A stretch of DNA of 64,000 nucleotides from Sulfurospirillum multivorans DSM 12446 (GTDB taxonomy: Bacteria; Campylobacterota; Campylobacteria; Campylobacterales; Sulfurospirillaceae). The notes under the pieces were generated by a model. The model did not search any database. It was not told the DNA's origin and saw only the letters and a list, made by a program, of their open reading frames with translations. This document shows positions 9,274-17,940 of the stretch, in pieces. The translations under genes were made by a program, and so were the position numbers. Position 1 is the first letter of the stretch. Each line of letters begins with the position of its first letter. The stretch lies in the NCBI RefSeq assembly GCF_000568815.1, contig NZ_CP007201.1, positions 1,641,654 through 1,705,653 on the forward strand, given 5' to 3'.

Positions 9274-9374
9274 TGGTTTGATTTTTGATACAATAATTTG
9301 GTGAAAGTAAGAAAAAAATCTTTACATGTAAATAAAATTAAAATTCAGCCTTAACTCTTCTGGAGACTTATACT

Positions 9375-9899
9375 ATGCACAGCTTTACCGAACTTGTAAA
9401 TAGATGCGCAATCTTTACCCTTAAAACCTTAAGTGATACGAACGAACGAACCATTGAAGCGTTACAAACGAATGGCGCTACTTCTTTAGTAAAAACTCTT
9501 CAGATGATACAGCTACAAAAAGTGATTTTGGCAGTCGGTATGTTCTCTATTTTTGAAGCTAACTTGCAAGAAGGGTTAGATTGTACCGATGGATTTGGAG
9601 AGGCTAAAAAAATCTTAGACAATGAAGGGAAAACAGATCTGAAAGAGTGCTTTGATAATCTTATTCTAGCTATCAACGTACTCAAACATGGACGCGGTCG
9701 CAGTTATGATACGCTCATAGCAAAGGCTAATACGTTACCTTTCAGAATAAAACTACCTGACGAATTTTTCTTTTCCGAAGGTGACGTATCGGAGGTATCG
9801 ACATTGATTGAAGTTAACGATATGTTCGTCCAGCATTGTGGCAAAGTAATTAATGATGTGTCCAGAGCAATTCGTCAAATACGTCCAGAGTTCATATAA
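9375..9899 (+). CDS. hypothetical helical protein
   Basis: A 174-residue protein with no signal peptide or membrane segment. It appears all-helical, with the block AINVLKHGRGRS (residues 99-110) as the most distinctive feature; this N-x2-KHGxGxS pattern recalls the conserved loop of HEPN-like proteins but lacks a clean R-x4-6-H motif. I do not recognise the family. A GGAG site precedes the ATG. It stands alone between glutaminase and the oppositely oriented AraC regulator. Confidence 0.55.
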   Translation: MHSFTELVNRCAIFTLKTLSDTNERTIEALQTNGATSLVKTLQMIQLQKVILAVGMFSIFEANLQEGLDCTDGFGEAKKILDNEGKTDLKECFDNLILAINVLKHGRGRSYDTLIAKANTLPFRIKLPDEFFFSEGDVSEVSTLIEVNDMFVQHCGKVINDVSRAIRQIRPEFI

Positions 9900-9942
9900 G
9901 ATCAACCAAAGTAAAAAAGAACTAAACTTTTAATTTTGCCTC

Positions 9943-11004
9943 TTATAACTCTCTCTTTACATATAACCCCAACCAAACCTTCGGGCTTACCCCATACCAC
10001 TTCTTAAACGCCCGTAAAAAGGGGCTGGGTTCGGCGTAGCCTAGGTAGGACGCGATGGTGGGGGTGTCCAGTCCTTTTTGGAGGTAGTGTGTTGCTAGCT
10101 TTTGACGTACTTCACCTAAAAGCGCTACAAAACTGACTCCTTCTTCTTTGAGCTTTTTTTGAAGGGTTCGTGGGTGCATGCCGATTTTGCGTGCTACGCT
10201 CTCTAATGAGACGTCGAGCTCTCCTGTGGCGATGAGAATGTAACCTAAGACTTGATCTTTGAGGCTTCCGTGTACGCTCATTCCCAAACTTTGTTCCGCC
10301 TCTTTTTCAAAGACGCTGAGCAGATACGGATTGTCATAACTGGTTTGCATCGCCAATTGTGTTTTATCAAAAAAGAGGGCGTTTTCGACCTCATCAAAGA
10401 GAATTGTCTCACCAAATATGCTCTGATAGGCTTTTACATGTAAAGGTTTTGCATGCCGAAAAGTTGTCTGTTTTGGGAAAATAGGATTGGGGATGATTTT
10501 GTTAATGAGATGGAGCAGGGCACTTAAATGAATCTCGGCACTGTACTTTTCAAGATGCGTCATCTCTCCCTCTTTGTGAATGAAAAGCGTGAGTTTTGCC
10601 CCTTCTTTTTCAGCCACAAAAAGAGGTTTGAGCGTTTTTCCGATGAGCGGATAGTAACGACACAACTTAATGATCGCCTCTTCAACCGTGCGCGAATGCA
10701 GCATCAAATAGCCCAAAACACCCAGATTACTAGGCGTAACGGACTCGGCAAATTTAAAGAGTAATCCCGCATCGCCTGAGCGTGCGATCGCTTCTTCGAT
10801 CAGTTCATGAAGATACGACGCTCTGATCTTACCACCTTTTACATGTAAGGATTGCAGAGTGATGTCGCGCGCCTTCATAAACGCTGTTGCATCATACGCA
10901 TAGTTCTTGGTTAAAAAAGAGAGAATCACCAAAAACGCTTCCGCAGGAGCCTGCTTAAAGTCATCGAGTCGCAAAATGTCATCCCTTGAGTCGTAAAATG
11001 TCAC
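9943..11004 (-). CDS. AraC-family transcriptional regulator
   Basis: A 353-residue regulator. The N-terminal 190 residues match the long arabinose-binding-like domain of the OruR/ArgR-type AraC subgroup (SGDAGLLFKFAESVTPSNLGVLGYLMLHSRTVEEAIIKLCRYYPLIG). The last 100 residues form the double helix-turn-helix (ESVARKIGMHPRTLQKKLKEEGVSF, then LGYAEPSPFLRAFKKWYGVSP). The ligand is unknown. It is divergent from hemJ across a 61-base gap and may regulate itself or its neighbour. Confidence 0.9.
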   Translation of the reverse strand: MTFYDSRDDILRLDDFKQAPAEAFLVILSFLTKNYAYDATAFMKARDITLQSLHVKGGKIRASYLHELIEEAIARSGDAGLLFKFAESVTPSNLGVLGYLMLHSRTVEEAIIKLCRYYPLIGKTLKPLFVAEKEGAKLTLFIHKEGEMTHLEKYSAEIHLSALLHLINKIIPNPIFPKQTTFRHAKPLHVKAYQSIFGETILFDEVENALFFDKTQLAMQTSYDNPYLLSVFEKEAEQSLGMSVHGSLKDQVLGYILIATGELDVSLESVARKIGMHPRTLQKKLKEEGVSFVALLGEVRQKLATHYLQKGLDTPTIASYLGYAEPSPFLRAFKKWYGVSPKVWLGLYVKREL

Positions 11005-11065
11005 TGGAAATTTCTGGGCAGATTATATACTAACGAGCATTAACCCTGCTTAATAAGGAACCAAA

Positions 11066-11491
11066 ATGGATACCTACAGCGTTGTACTCGCATTTCACGT
11101 TATCTCCATCGCGACATGGATGATCATGCTTGTGTATCTTCCCAAACTCTTTGTCTACCACATCACGGCAACCCATGATGCACAGGCACAAATTGCCGTA
11201 CAAGAGAGCAGTCTTTACAAAGTGGGAACCATTGCGATGATCTTATCGATCAAGTTTGGGCTTATCTTACTCTACCTCAATCCTTATCTGCTCAAAAGTG
11301 GAGGGTGGTTGCATCTAAAGCTTACGTTGGCGGCATGTATGGTCGTTTATCACTTTACATGTAAGAAATTCATCACGCAATTTACCAAAGAGGGCGTCTC
11401 TCAAAACCTGCTCTTTTTCAGGGTTTTTCGAGTGATTCCTGAGATTACGACAGCACTCATTATACTTCTTACGATCATCAAGCCATTTTAA
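11066..11491 (+). CDS. hemJ: protoporphyrinogen oxidase HemJ
   Basis: A 141-residue inner-membrane protein with four predicted membrane helices. The signature FHVISIATWMIMLVYLPKLFVYH near the N terminus, WLHLKLTL in the middle and FFRVFRVIPEI near the end match HemJ (UPF0093), which oxidises protoporphyrinogen IX to protoporphyrin IX in bacteria without HemG or HemY. The first and second histidines correspond to the heme-ligand positions of the family. AAGGA precedes the ATG. Confidence 0.85.
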   Translation: MDTYSVVLAFHVISIATWMIMLVYLPKLFVYHITATHDAQAQIAVQESSLYKVGTIAMILSIKFGLILLYLNPYLLKSGGWLHLKLTLAACMVVYHFTCKKFITQFTKEGVSQNLLFFRVFRVIPEITTALIILLTIIKPF

Positions 11492-11501
11492 AAAATGGCT
11501 T
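11480..11501 (+). terminator. hairpin at the end of hemJ
   Basis: AAGCCATTTT (11480-11489) pairs with AAAATGGCTT (11492-11501), overlapping the hemJ stop codon. No clear T run follows, so termination is plausible but not certain. Confidence 0.45.
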
Positions 11502-11510
11502 GAAATTCCA

Positions 11511-11566
11511 TTGACAATCTTCTTTAAAAAATGTAGTATTTCAAAAATGAATGACCGTCAGTCATT
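11511..11566 (+). promoter_or_regulatory. promoter and TetR operator of the efflux operon
   Basis: A consensus -35 TTGACA (11511-11516) is followed after 17 bases by -10 TAGTAT (11534-11539). Ten bases further is the dyad AATGAC-n5-GTCATT (11550-11566), covering the expected transcription start and early leader. The ATG of the tetR gene is at 11582. This layout fits repression of the whole operon by its first gene product. Confidence 0.78.
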
Positions 11567-11581
11567 ATTGAAAGGGAGTAG

Positions 11582-12205
11582 ATGGCACGTATTATAGACA
11601 AAGAAGAAAAACGACTCGATATTGCCAGCGCATCGATTGAATTATTTGCACGAAAAGGCATTGCACAGACCAGCATCGAAGAGATTGCCAAAAGTGCGGG
11701 TGTTGCCAAAGGAACGATCTATCTCTACTTTAAAAATAAAGAGGAGATTATTTTTGCTATTTGGGACATGTTAGCCTCACGTCACCAAGAGACATTTCAA
11801 GCACGTATTACCGAAACAATGAGCGCTAAAGAGAAAATCTTGGAGCTTTTTAATTTCAGTGAATGCAAAGAAGAACACGACAAAGAAGACCTCTTGACCC
11901 TTTACCAACACTTCCTAAGTACCATGCTCATTGATAAAACAGGGCTTTACACCAATTATTTTGCAACGATTTGTCAAAGAGATTACGACATTATCTTTCA
12001 GTGTATTCAAGAGGGTATTGCCAAAGGAGAGCTTGAAGTACACGATGTGGACAAACTCACCAATACCATTATTATTTTCATGGAAGGTGTTGTCATTCGA
12101 TCCAAAATGAACAATTTTAATTTTGAACAAACACAATTACATTTAACCCAACATATTGCCTTTTTACTCGATCAATACCTAAGGAAAGAACCATGCAAAA
12201 ACTAA
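11582..12205 (+). CDS. TetR-family repressor of the efflux operon
   Basis: A 207-residue regulator. The N-terminal helix-turn-helix is typical: DIASASIELFARKGIAQTSIEEIAKSAGVAKGTIYLYFKNKEEIIFAIW (roughly residues 13-61). The C-terminal ligand domain is not assignable. It is the first gene of the TolC-MFP-RND operon and overlaps the TolC gene by 13 bases. The dyad at 11550-11566 directly upstream is its likely operator, giving autorepression relieved by an efflux substrate. Confidence 0.93.
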   Translation: MARIIDKEEKRLDIASASIELFARKGIAQTSIEEIAKSAGVAKGTIYLYFKNKEEIIFAIWDMLASRHQETFQARITETMSAKEKILELFNFSECKEEHDKEDLLTLYQHFLSTMLIDKTGLYTNYFATICQRDYDIIFQCIQEGIAKGELEVHDVDKLTNTIIIFMEGVVIRSKMNNFNFEQTQLHLTQHIAFLLDQYLRKEPCKN

Positions 12206-13422
12206 CCCTTTTATGCCTCTTTCCACTGTTTGTTTTTGCGGGAAATTTACCTGAACTCGTAAGCCTTGCAGAACAAAACAAACACGTGGAAGCTTCACGT
12301 TATAGCTTAGAAGCGGCAAAAGAAAAAGAGTATGCCACGAAAAGTGGTTATATGCCCAGCCTCAGTTTAGGGGCAAATCAAACCTACAACCAAGAAGAGA
12401 GCATACTTTATCCAGAGCGTAGCAGGACAGGTTCTGCCACACTCTCCTTTACCATTTACGATGGTGGGAAGCGTGAAGCACTGTTTGACCAACAACAAGC
12501 CCTTGTTAAATCCGCTACGTTTTCACTCTCATCGGTGCAAAATGATGTCTCTTTGAACGTCATCTATTATTATTACAACTACATCAGCACACTGGCTAGC
12601 AGAGAATCAACCTTGCAAAAGATGGAACAGCTTGAAGCGGAGCGTTACCGACTTGACAAATACCTCTCTGTTGGCAGTGCAACCGCCGATGAGCTTCAAA
12701 AGATCATCTCAACCATCGAGCAAACCAAGGTCGATCTTTTAACCCTAGACAACACGCTCAATAACATCTCAAACACCCTTGAATACCTCACAGGTAAAGA
12801 GGTAAGTGTAGAATCAGGCTCTATCATAGCCTTTCAAGAAGGAAAAGTGGAAGATGCCACACGTTTTGATATTTTGGCATTAGAACAGAGTGCGCAAAGT
12901 GCCAAAGCCGAAGCCAACGTCGCCAAAGCGCCACATCTTCCAACCATCAAAATAGAAGACACCTACTCACGTTTTAAATACGACTACGCCAACCCTGCAT
13001 GGGACTCAAACGCCGATCGTCAAAACACCGTGCAACTTTCCATGCAATGGAAGATTTTTGACTTTGGTTCCACTTCCGCGAGTTATCAAGCGGCACAAAA
13101 GACGTACCTTTCCAAAAACAGTGATTTGGCGTATGAAAAAGCCAAAGCCAAAGCGAGTTTTAAAAGTGCTCAAAACAGCTATAAAACAGCGCTTGCAAAA
13201 ATTGAAGCAGCTCATGCAAAACTCACCGCATCTGAAATGACCTACGAACTCGTCAAAAAGAAATTTCAACAAGGTATCGTCAACAACGTCACGTATCTTG
13301 ACGCCCTTAGCGATAAATTCAATGCCAAATCCCAGCTTCAAACAGCCTTGAATGAAGTGGAATACCAAAAAGCCGTCTTACTCTACGAAATGGGTAAAGA
13401 GATAAAAGGAGCCATCCAATGA
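12193..13422 (+). CDS. TolC-family outer-membrane efflux protein
   Basis: A 409-residue protein with a signal peptide ending near residue 17. Two repeated OEP units of long helices and beta strands are visible; typical blocks are SLGANQTYNQEES, YDGGKREALFDQQ, LQLSMQWKIFDFG and FNAKSQLQTALNEVEYQKAVLLYEMGK at the C terminus. It should trimerise as the outer-membrane channel of the tripartite pump. It overlaps tetR upstream and the adaptor gene downstream by 4 bases. No lipobox is seen. Confidence 0.9.
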   Translation: MQKLTLLCLFPLFVFAGNLPELVSLAEQNKHVEASRYSLEAAKEKEYATKSGYMPSLSLGANQTYNQEESILYPERSRTGSATLSFTIYDGGKREALFDQQQALVKSATFSLSSVQNDVSLNVIYYYYNYISTLASRESTLQKMEQLEAERYRLDKYLSVGSATADELQKIISTIEQTKVDLLTLDNTLNNISNTLEYLTGKEVSVESGSIIAFQEGKVEDATRFDILALEQSAQSAKAEANVAKAPHLPTIKIEDTYSRFKYDYANPAWDSNADRQNTVQLSMQWKIFDFGSTSASYQAAQKTYLSKNSDLAYEKAKAKASFKSAQNSYKTALAKIEAAHAKLTASEMTYELVKKKFQQGIVNNVTYLDALSDKFNAKSQLQTALNEVEYQKAVLLYEMGKEIKGAIQ

Positions 13423-14117
13423 AAAAAATTTTAATCACTACTCTGTTTATGTTTCAAGCCCTCATTGCAGGGGAAGTTTATGCAACGTTTGATGTTGTCA
13501 GCGAGAAAAGTTCCGAGCTTGGTCTTTCCATTTCAGGCGTTGTAGGTGCTTTACATGTAAACGTTGGCGACCGTGTCAAAAAAGGTGATTTGCTCCTTGC
13601 TTTAAATAATGCACAAGAGAAAAATGAGTATGAAAGTGCTCGTAAAAATGCAGAACATTCGGTTAAAACATACGAACGCTACGCCAAGATAGCAGATGTC
13701 ATCGACAAAGAGAAGATGGAAAATTACCTCTATGATAGAGACATTCAGCTCTTGAACGCCCAAAACAAAGAGATTATCTTCAAAAAAACAGAACTTCGCG
13801 CTCCGTATGATTTGGTGGTGAGTAAGAAAAACACGGAACTTGGCAACATCGTCCTAGGTTCACAAACCAAACTTTTGAGCGTTGAAAGTACCCACGATGT
13901 CAAGCTTGTGCTTAAATTCGATGAAAAGTACTGGACCCAAATCAAAGTAGGGCAAAAATTTACCTATAAAGTTGATGGTAGCGATAAAAAACATGAAGGG
14001 GTCATCAGTAAAATCTACCCAACCATTATAGCCAGTACGCGTGAAATGCAAGCCGAAGTCAAAGCGGTCGATCTGATGCCAGGTCTATTTGGCAACGGCA
14101 CGATCAGTGTGGAATAA
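13419..14117 (+). CDS. RND periplasmic adaptor (membrane fusion protein)
   Basis: A 232-residue, unusually compact HlyD/MFP adaptor. A signal peptide of about 17 residues is followed by the lipoyl half-motif SGVVGALHVNVGDRVKKGDLLLALNN, a short helical hairpin (EYESARKNAEHSVKTYERYAKIADV), the second lipoyl half (LRAPYDLVVSKKNTELGNIVLGS) and a beta-barrel. The shortened hairpin resembles small adaptors of Campylobacterota pumps. It links the inner-membrane RND permease to the TolC-like channel. A TTACATGTAA palindrome lies inside its coding region (13551-13560). Confidence 0.88.
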   Translation: MKKILITTLFMFQALIAGEVYATFDVVSEKSSELGLSISGVVGALHVNVGDRVKKGDLLLALNNAQEKNEYESARKNAEHSVKTYERYAKIADVIDKEKMENYLYDRDIQLLNAQNKEIIFKKTELRAPYDLVVSKKNTELGNIVLGSQTKLLSVESTHDVKLVLKFDEKYWTQIKVGQKFTYKVDGSDKKHEGVISKIYPTIIASTREMQAEVKAVDLMPGLFGNGTISVE

Positions 14118-14120
14118 GCA

Positions 14121-17100
14121 ATGTATAAATTAGCGATCAACCGTCCCATTACGACCCTAATGGGGGTTTTAACCTTCATCGTCTTTGGTTTGATGTCCTA
14201 CAACACGATGCCCATCAACCTTTACCCTAATGTTGACTTTCCAATTGTCACGGTTCAGACTATTTACAATGGCGCTGATCCTTCCACGGTCGAGACCAAA
14301 GTCACCGACAAGATCGAAGAAGCAGTTTCTGGCGTGGATGGCATCGACAAGCTTATGTCGACCAGTTATGAAGGCTTTAGTGTTGTTACGATTCAGTTTA
14401 AGCTGACCAAAAATATCGATATCGCAACCAACGATGTCCGCGATAAAATCGGCGCACTCAATCTTCCCAGTGAAGTTGAAAAACCTGTGGTTAAAAAACT
14501 CGGTGCAACGGGTGGTGTTATAAACCTTTTTGTGGCGAGTGATGGTAAAAATGACATCGCTTTGATGCGGCTTGCCGATGAAAAGCTCAAACCAAAACTC
14601 CAGAGGGTTAAAGGTGTCGGTGAAGTCAACATCATCGGTTTTCAAGAGCGCGAAATTCGCATCTTTCTTGATCCTTTTTTGCTGAACAAATACAACCTCA
14701 GTGCCTCCGATCTTAGTGGCATTGTTTCGGTGCAAAATGTGAAGCAAGGTGCTGGAAAGATGATCAACAAAGATCAAGAGATCATCATCAAAGCTGAAGG
14801 CGACGCGGAAAATATTCAAGAGATTGAGAATCTTTTGGTCAAACCAGGCGTTCGTCTCAAAGATATAGCAACTATCGTCGATGGGCTCAGCGATGCGAAA
14901 AGTTTTTCTTCCTACAACGGACAAAGAGGGGTTACGCTCGAAGTTAAAAAAATCGCAGGTGAAAATGTGCTCAACATCATCACAGGCGTTAAAAAAATCA
15001 TGCCTGATTTGCAGCTTCTTGCAGGGAAAAGCAACGAAATTAAGATATTGCAAGATCAGTCTGAAAAAATTATGGTCAACATCGACAATGTACGCTTTGA
15101 CCTTATTTTTGGTGCTTTTTTATCGATTATCATCGTTTTTGCCTTTTTACGCAATGTAACGGCTACAATTGTCTCCGCACTTGCCATTCCTACGTCGGTC
15201 ATTGGTACGTTTGCGATTATGAACGCGTTAGGATACGATCTTAACCGTCTGACACTCATTGGTCTCACCCTTGCCATTGGTATCTTCATCGATGACGCGA
15301 TCGTTGTGATTGAAAATATTATGAAAAAGATGGAAGAGGGCATGAAACCTTTTGAAGCCTCGTTTGAGGGTATTAAAGAGGTGGCATTTTCCATTTTGGC
15401 GATCTCTTCCGTACTTTTAGCGGTATTTATTCCTGTCGCGTTTATGGATGGCATCGTGGGTATGTTCTTTAACTCCTTTGCGATGACCGTGGCTTCGGGT
15501 ATTGTCATCTCGTATCTGGTGGCGGTTATGTTTGTTCCCTCTATTGCAGCGCGTCTTTTAAATGCCAAAGAGAGTAAATTTTACCATGCCACAGAGCCCA
15601 TCTTAAAAGCAGTCGATAAAGGGTATGTGGCACTTTTAAAACCACTGCTTCGCTTTAAAACGCTGACGGTTTTGGTAACATTTGGATTTTTGATTGCCTC
15701 GATGACACTCAAAGTGGGCATGGACTTTCTTCCGATGCAAGACAACAGCGAATTTCAGATCACCATTAAAGGTCCTGTAGGTATCAATCTTGAGACAATG
15801 AAACAAAAAGTGATTCCGATTGATGAGATGCTTAAAGGAGATGCTTCTATCGAATATTCTATTGTCTCTATTGGGTATGATTCTGCGCAAAGTATCCATA
15901 AGGCACGTATTTACGTGAAGCTAAAACCGGTTAAAGAGCGCACGATTTCACAACTTACGCTGATCGAGCAGTACCGCAACAAGATGAAAAATGCCAAAGA
16001 TTTGGTTATTGCAGTTGAAAAAGTCGATGATTTCAACACAGGTGGCACCACCGCACCGCTGCAAATCGTTCTCACGGGTGATCGTTTTGAAGTCTTGGAT
16101 GAAACGTCTACGAAACTGATGGAGTTTTTAAAATCCAATCCGGGCATTGTCGATGTCGATCAAGACTACGAGAGTGGCAAGCCTGAGATGAAAATAAGCA
16201 TACTTAGGGAAAATGCCCAAAGAGTCGGCGTGAGTGTCAAAGAGATCGCCGCTGTTTTAGGCTCAGCGTACTCAAGCGATAGCGCCATCTCGTACTATGA
16301 GGACAATGGCAAGCAATTTGACATTACGATTCGTTTTAGGGATGATTTTAGAATGTCGTTGGAAGATATGAAAAAACTTCAAGTCAAAAATGCGAATGGC
16401 GATTTTGTGGCACTTGAAGGGTTGATCGCCTTTGAAGAGAGTTTAGGCACAGCGTCCATTAACCGTTTTGATCGTGAACGAAAAATCTTAATTACCGCCA
16501 ATATCGTAGGAACATCTCTCGATAAAGTCGTTGCGCTTGTCGAAGAGAAGATGAAAGAGATCTTACCAGAGGGCTATCACTACCGTTTTACGGGCGATGT
16601 TGAAAACATGAATGACACAGCAACAGCCTTTGGTGCCGCGGTTCTTTTGGCGGTTATTTTGATCTATTTGATCTTAGCCGCACTCTATGAGTCACTGATT
16701 CAGCCTTTTATCATTATGATCTCTATGCCACTTTCGTTAACGGGTATTATGGTGGCGCTTTATTTAAGCGGGTATACGTTCAGTCTTTTTGTTATGATTG
16801 GTATTATCTTGCTTTTGGGAATGGTGGGGAAAAATGCCATTTTGGTGGTTGACTTTGCAAACCGTGCGATCAAAGAGGGCAAAGCGATCGATGAAGCACT
16901 GTTAGAAGCGGGCGAAAAACGTCTTCGACCGATTTTGATGACCACCTTTGCGATGATCGGCGCGATGATGCCACTCGCTTTTGGCAGTGGAGCAGGGCAT
17001 GAAGCCAACGCACCAATGGCACTTGCCATTATCGGTGGACTTTTAAGTTCGACTGTTTTAACCTTACTGGTCGTTCCTGCCATCTATAAGTTTATGTATC

Positions 17101-17147
17101 CAATGGATGCGTGGCTTCGTAAATGGTACGAAAAAGGTACGATTTAA
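14121..17147 (+). CDS. RND-family efflux permease
   Basis: A 1008-residue inner-membrane proton-driven transporter with the usual two-fold repeat: membrane helix 1 (ITTLMGVLTFIVFGLMSY), a large periplasmic loop, helices 2-6, then a second loop and helices 8-12. Motifs include LTLIGLTLAIGIFIDDAIVVIENI with the proton-relay aspartates in helix 4, and GKNAILVVDFANRAIKEGKAIDEA with RLRPILMTTFAMIGAMMPLAFG near the end. It resembles the AcrB/MexF-like multidrug branch rather than the heavy-metal branch. It is the last gene of the operon and is followed by a hairpin. Confidence 0.94.
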   Translation: MYKLAINRPITTLMGVLTFIVFGLMSYNTMPINLYPNVDFPIVTVQTIYNGADPSTVETKVTDKIEEAVSGVDGIDKLMSTSYEGFSVVTIQFKLTKNIDIATNDVRDKIGALNLPSEVEKPVVKKLGATGGVINLFVASDGKNDIALMRLADEKLKPKLQRVKGVGEVNIIGFQEREIRIFLDPFLLNKYNLSASDLSGIVSVQNVKQGAGKMINKDQEIIIKAEGDAENIQEIENLLVKPGVRLKDIATIVDGLSDAKSFSSYNGQRGVTLEVKKIAGENVLNIITGVKKIMPDLQLLAGKSNEIKILQDQSEKIMVNIDNVRFDLIFGAFLSIIIVFAFLRNVTATIVSALAIPTSVIGTFAIMNALGYDLNRLTLIGLTLAIGIFIDDAIVVIENIMKKMEEGMKPFEASFEGIKEVAFSILAISSVLLAVFIPVAFMDGIVGMFFNSFAMTVASGIVISYLVAVMFVPSIAARLLNAKESKFYHATEPILKAVDKGYVALLKPLLRFKTLTVLVTFGFLIASMTLKVGMDFLPMQDNSEFQITIKGPVGINLETMKQKVIPIDEMLKGDASIEYSIVSIGYDSAQSIHKARIYVKLKPVKERTISQLTLIEQYRNKMKNAKDLVIAVEKVDDFNTGGTTAPLQIVLTGDRFEVLDETSTKLMEFLKSNPGIVDVDQDYESGKPEMKISILRENAQRVGVSVKEIAAVLGSAYSSDSAISYYEDNGKQFDITIRFRDDFRMSLEDMKKLQVKNANGDFVALEGLIAFEESLGTASINRFDRERKILITANIVGTSLDKVVALVEEKMKEILPEGYHYRFTGDVENMNDTATAFGAAVLLAVILIYLILAALYESLIQPFIIMISMPLSLTGIMVALYLSGYTFSLFVMIGIILLLGMVGKNAILVVDFANRAIKEGKAIDEALLEAGEKRLRPILMTTFAMIGAMMPLAFGSGAGHEANAPMALAIIGGLLSSTVLTLLVVPAIYKFMYPMDAWLRKWYEKGTI

Positions 17148-17157
17148 ACGTTACATG

Positions 17158-17180
17158 TAAAGGGGTGAAATTCCCCTTTA
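17158..17180. terminator. hairpin between RND permease and convergent small gene
   Basis: TAAAGGGG (17158-17165) pairs with CCCCTTTA (17173-17180) around a 7-base loop, in the 37-base gap between convergent genes. Runs of A and T at the ends are short, so it may serve both directions weakly. Confidence 0.6.
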
Positions 17181-17184
17181 CGCC

Positions 17185-17397
17185 TTATTTATTGCGTTTG
17201 CGATCTTTCTTGACTTGCTTCGCTTTGGCTTTTGCTTTGGCTTTTTGAGCATCGCTCGGTTTTGCTTTATCCGAGTTTACCGCTCCAACATTGGTCTGTT
17301 TTCCCTCGTAAGGAACGGTATGCTTTTGGAGTGTTGCTAGACCTGCAAGTTTGTAACCATTTTCCATTTTAACGCTATTGTTGAGTAATCCACCCAT
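17185..17397 (-). CDS. small lysine/alanine-rich hypothetical protein
   Basis: A 70-residue basic protein with no signal peptide. The N-terminal half is MGGLLNNSVKMENGYKLAGL; the C-terminal half is a low-complexity tail of KAKAKAKQ and KKDRKRNK type. The tail suggests nucleic-acid or ribosome contact, but I do not recognise the family. A reasonable AGGA-like site (GAAGGACAT context) precedes the ATG. It is convergent with the RND operon. Confidence 0.5.
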   Translation of the reverse strand: MGGLLNNSVKMENGYKLAGLATLQKHTVPYEGKQTNVGAVNSDKAKPSDAQKAKAKAKAKQVKKDRKRNK

Positions 17398-17587
17398 ACT
17401 ATGTCCTTCATGATAATTAAATGTGATTGGAGAAAAATCGTTGAGAGTTTCGTAACGATAAGCGCTATTATACTTTATCCTTGCTTTAAGCCATGTAAAA
17501 GCGTTTACATGTAAAGAAGAGGGCTCTTTTTTCAGCCTAATTGATTACAATATCGACGACTATTTTTTTACATGTAAAAGGGAACGT

Positions 17588-17887
17588 ATGTTAGAGCAAA
17601 ACCTCATAACGATGCAACAGTACGCCGTAAAATACAAAATGAGCACCTTTGGCGTTGTGAAATTGGTCAATGCCAAAAAACTTAAAACGATTAAAAAAAA
17701 CGTGGAGGGCGAAGAGCGTGAGTTTATCATTGATGAGACAGTTCCAAGTTTAAAACCTCTCAAAAGTGAAACACCCACAGAGTCAAACGATGAGACAACA
17801 ATGAACTACGAGGTCGAATTTCACAAACTTTTAGCCAAATACATCGAACTTCAAGACAAATACACGAAGCTGATTGAGTCTAACTAA
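17588..17887 (+). CDS. small helix-turn-helix-like protein
   Basis: A 99-residue protein. Residues 8-35 (TMQQYAVKYKMSTFGVVKLVNAKKLKTIKK) look like an excisionase/MerR-type helix-turn-helix reading head, followed by an acidic linker and a C-terminal helix (YEVEFHKLLAKYIELQDKYTKLIES) that may form a coiled coil. It may be a small DNA-binding regulator. Palindromes TTACATGTAA flank it on both sides (17568-17577 just before the start, 17894-17903 just after the stop). It starts with GGGAACGT before ATG. Confidence 0.6.
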   Translation: MLEQNLITMQQYAVKYKMSTFGVVKLVNAKKLKTIKKNVEGEEREFIIDETVPSLKPLKSETPTESNDETTMNYEVEFHKLLAKYIELQDKYTKLIESN

Positions 17888-17906
17888 GAAACATTACATG
17901 TAAACA

Positions 17907-17932
17907 GAAGAGGGCACGCAAAATGCCCTTTT
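17907..17932. terminator. terminator between convergent genes
   Basis: AGGGCA (17911-17916) pairs with TGCCCT (17924-17929), extended by AAG and TTT outside the stem. It lies between the small HTH gene and the convergent chemoreceptor gene, with T-rich ends in both directions. Confidence 0.7.
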
Positions 17933-17940
17933 GAACCTGT

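Larger units (their letters stand above)
505..17903. repeat. dispersed palindrome TTACATGTAA, 17 copies in the chromosomal part
   Basis: Perfect copies of the 10-bp core begin at 505, 816, 1266, 3295, 5450, 6121, 6153, 8302, 9322, 10434, 10839, 11355, 13551, 17151, 17505, 17568 and 17894; many extend to TTTACATGTAAA. About two thirds lie between genes, the others inside coding regions. Only four more occur in the following 44 kb (28003, 40439, 48020, 58612). It is not a terminator, as no T run accompanies most copies. Confidence 0.85.

Noticed and set aside
14169..15053. Long reverse frame (294 residues) inside the RND permease gene
   Set aside because: Shadow of the strongly conserved RND coding frame; no ribosome-binding site or protein-like composition.
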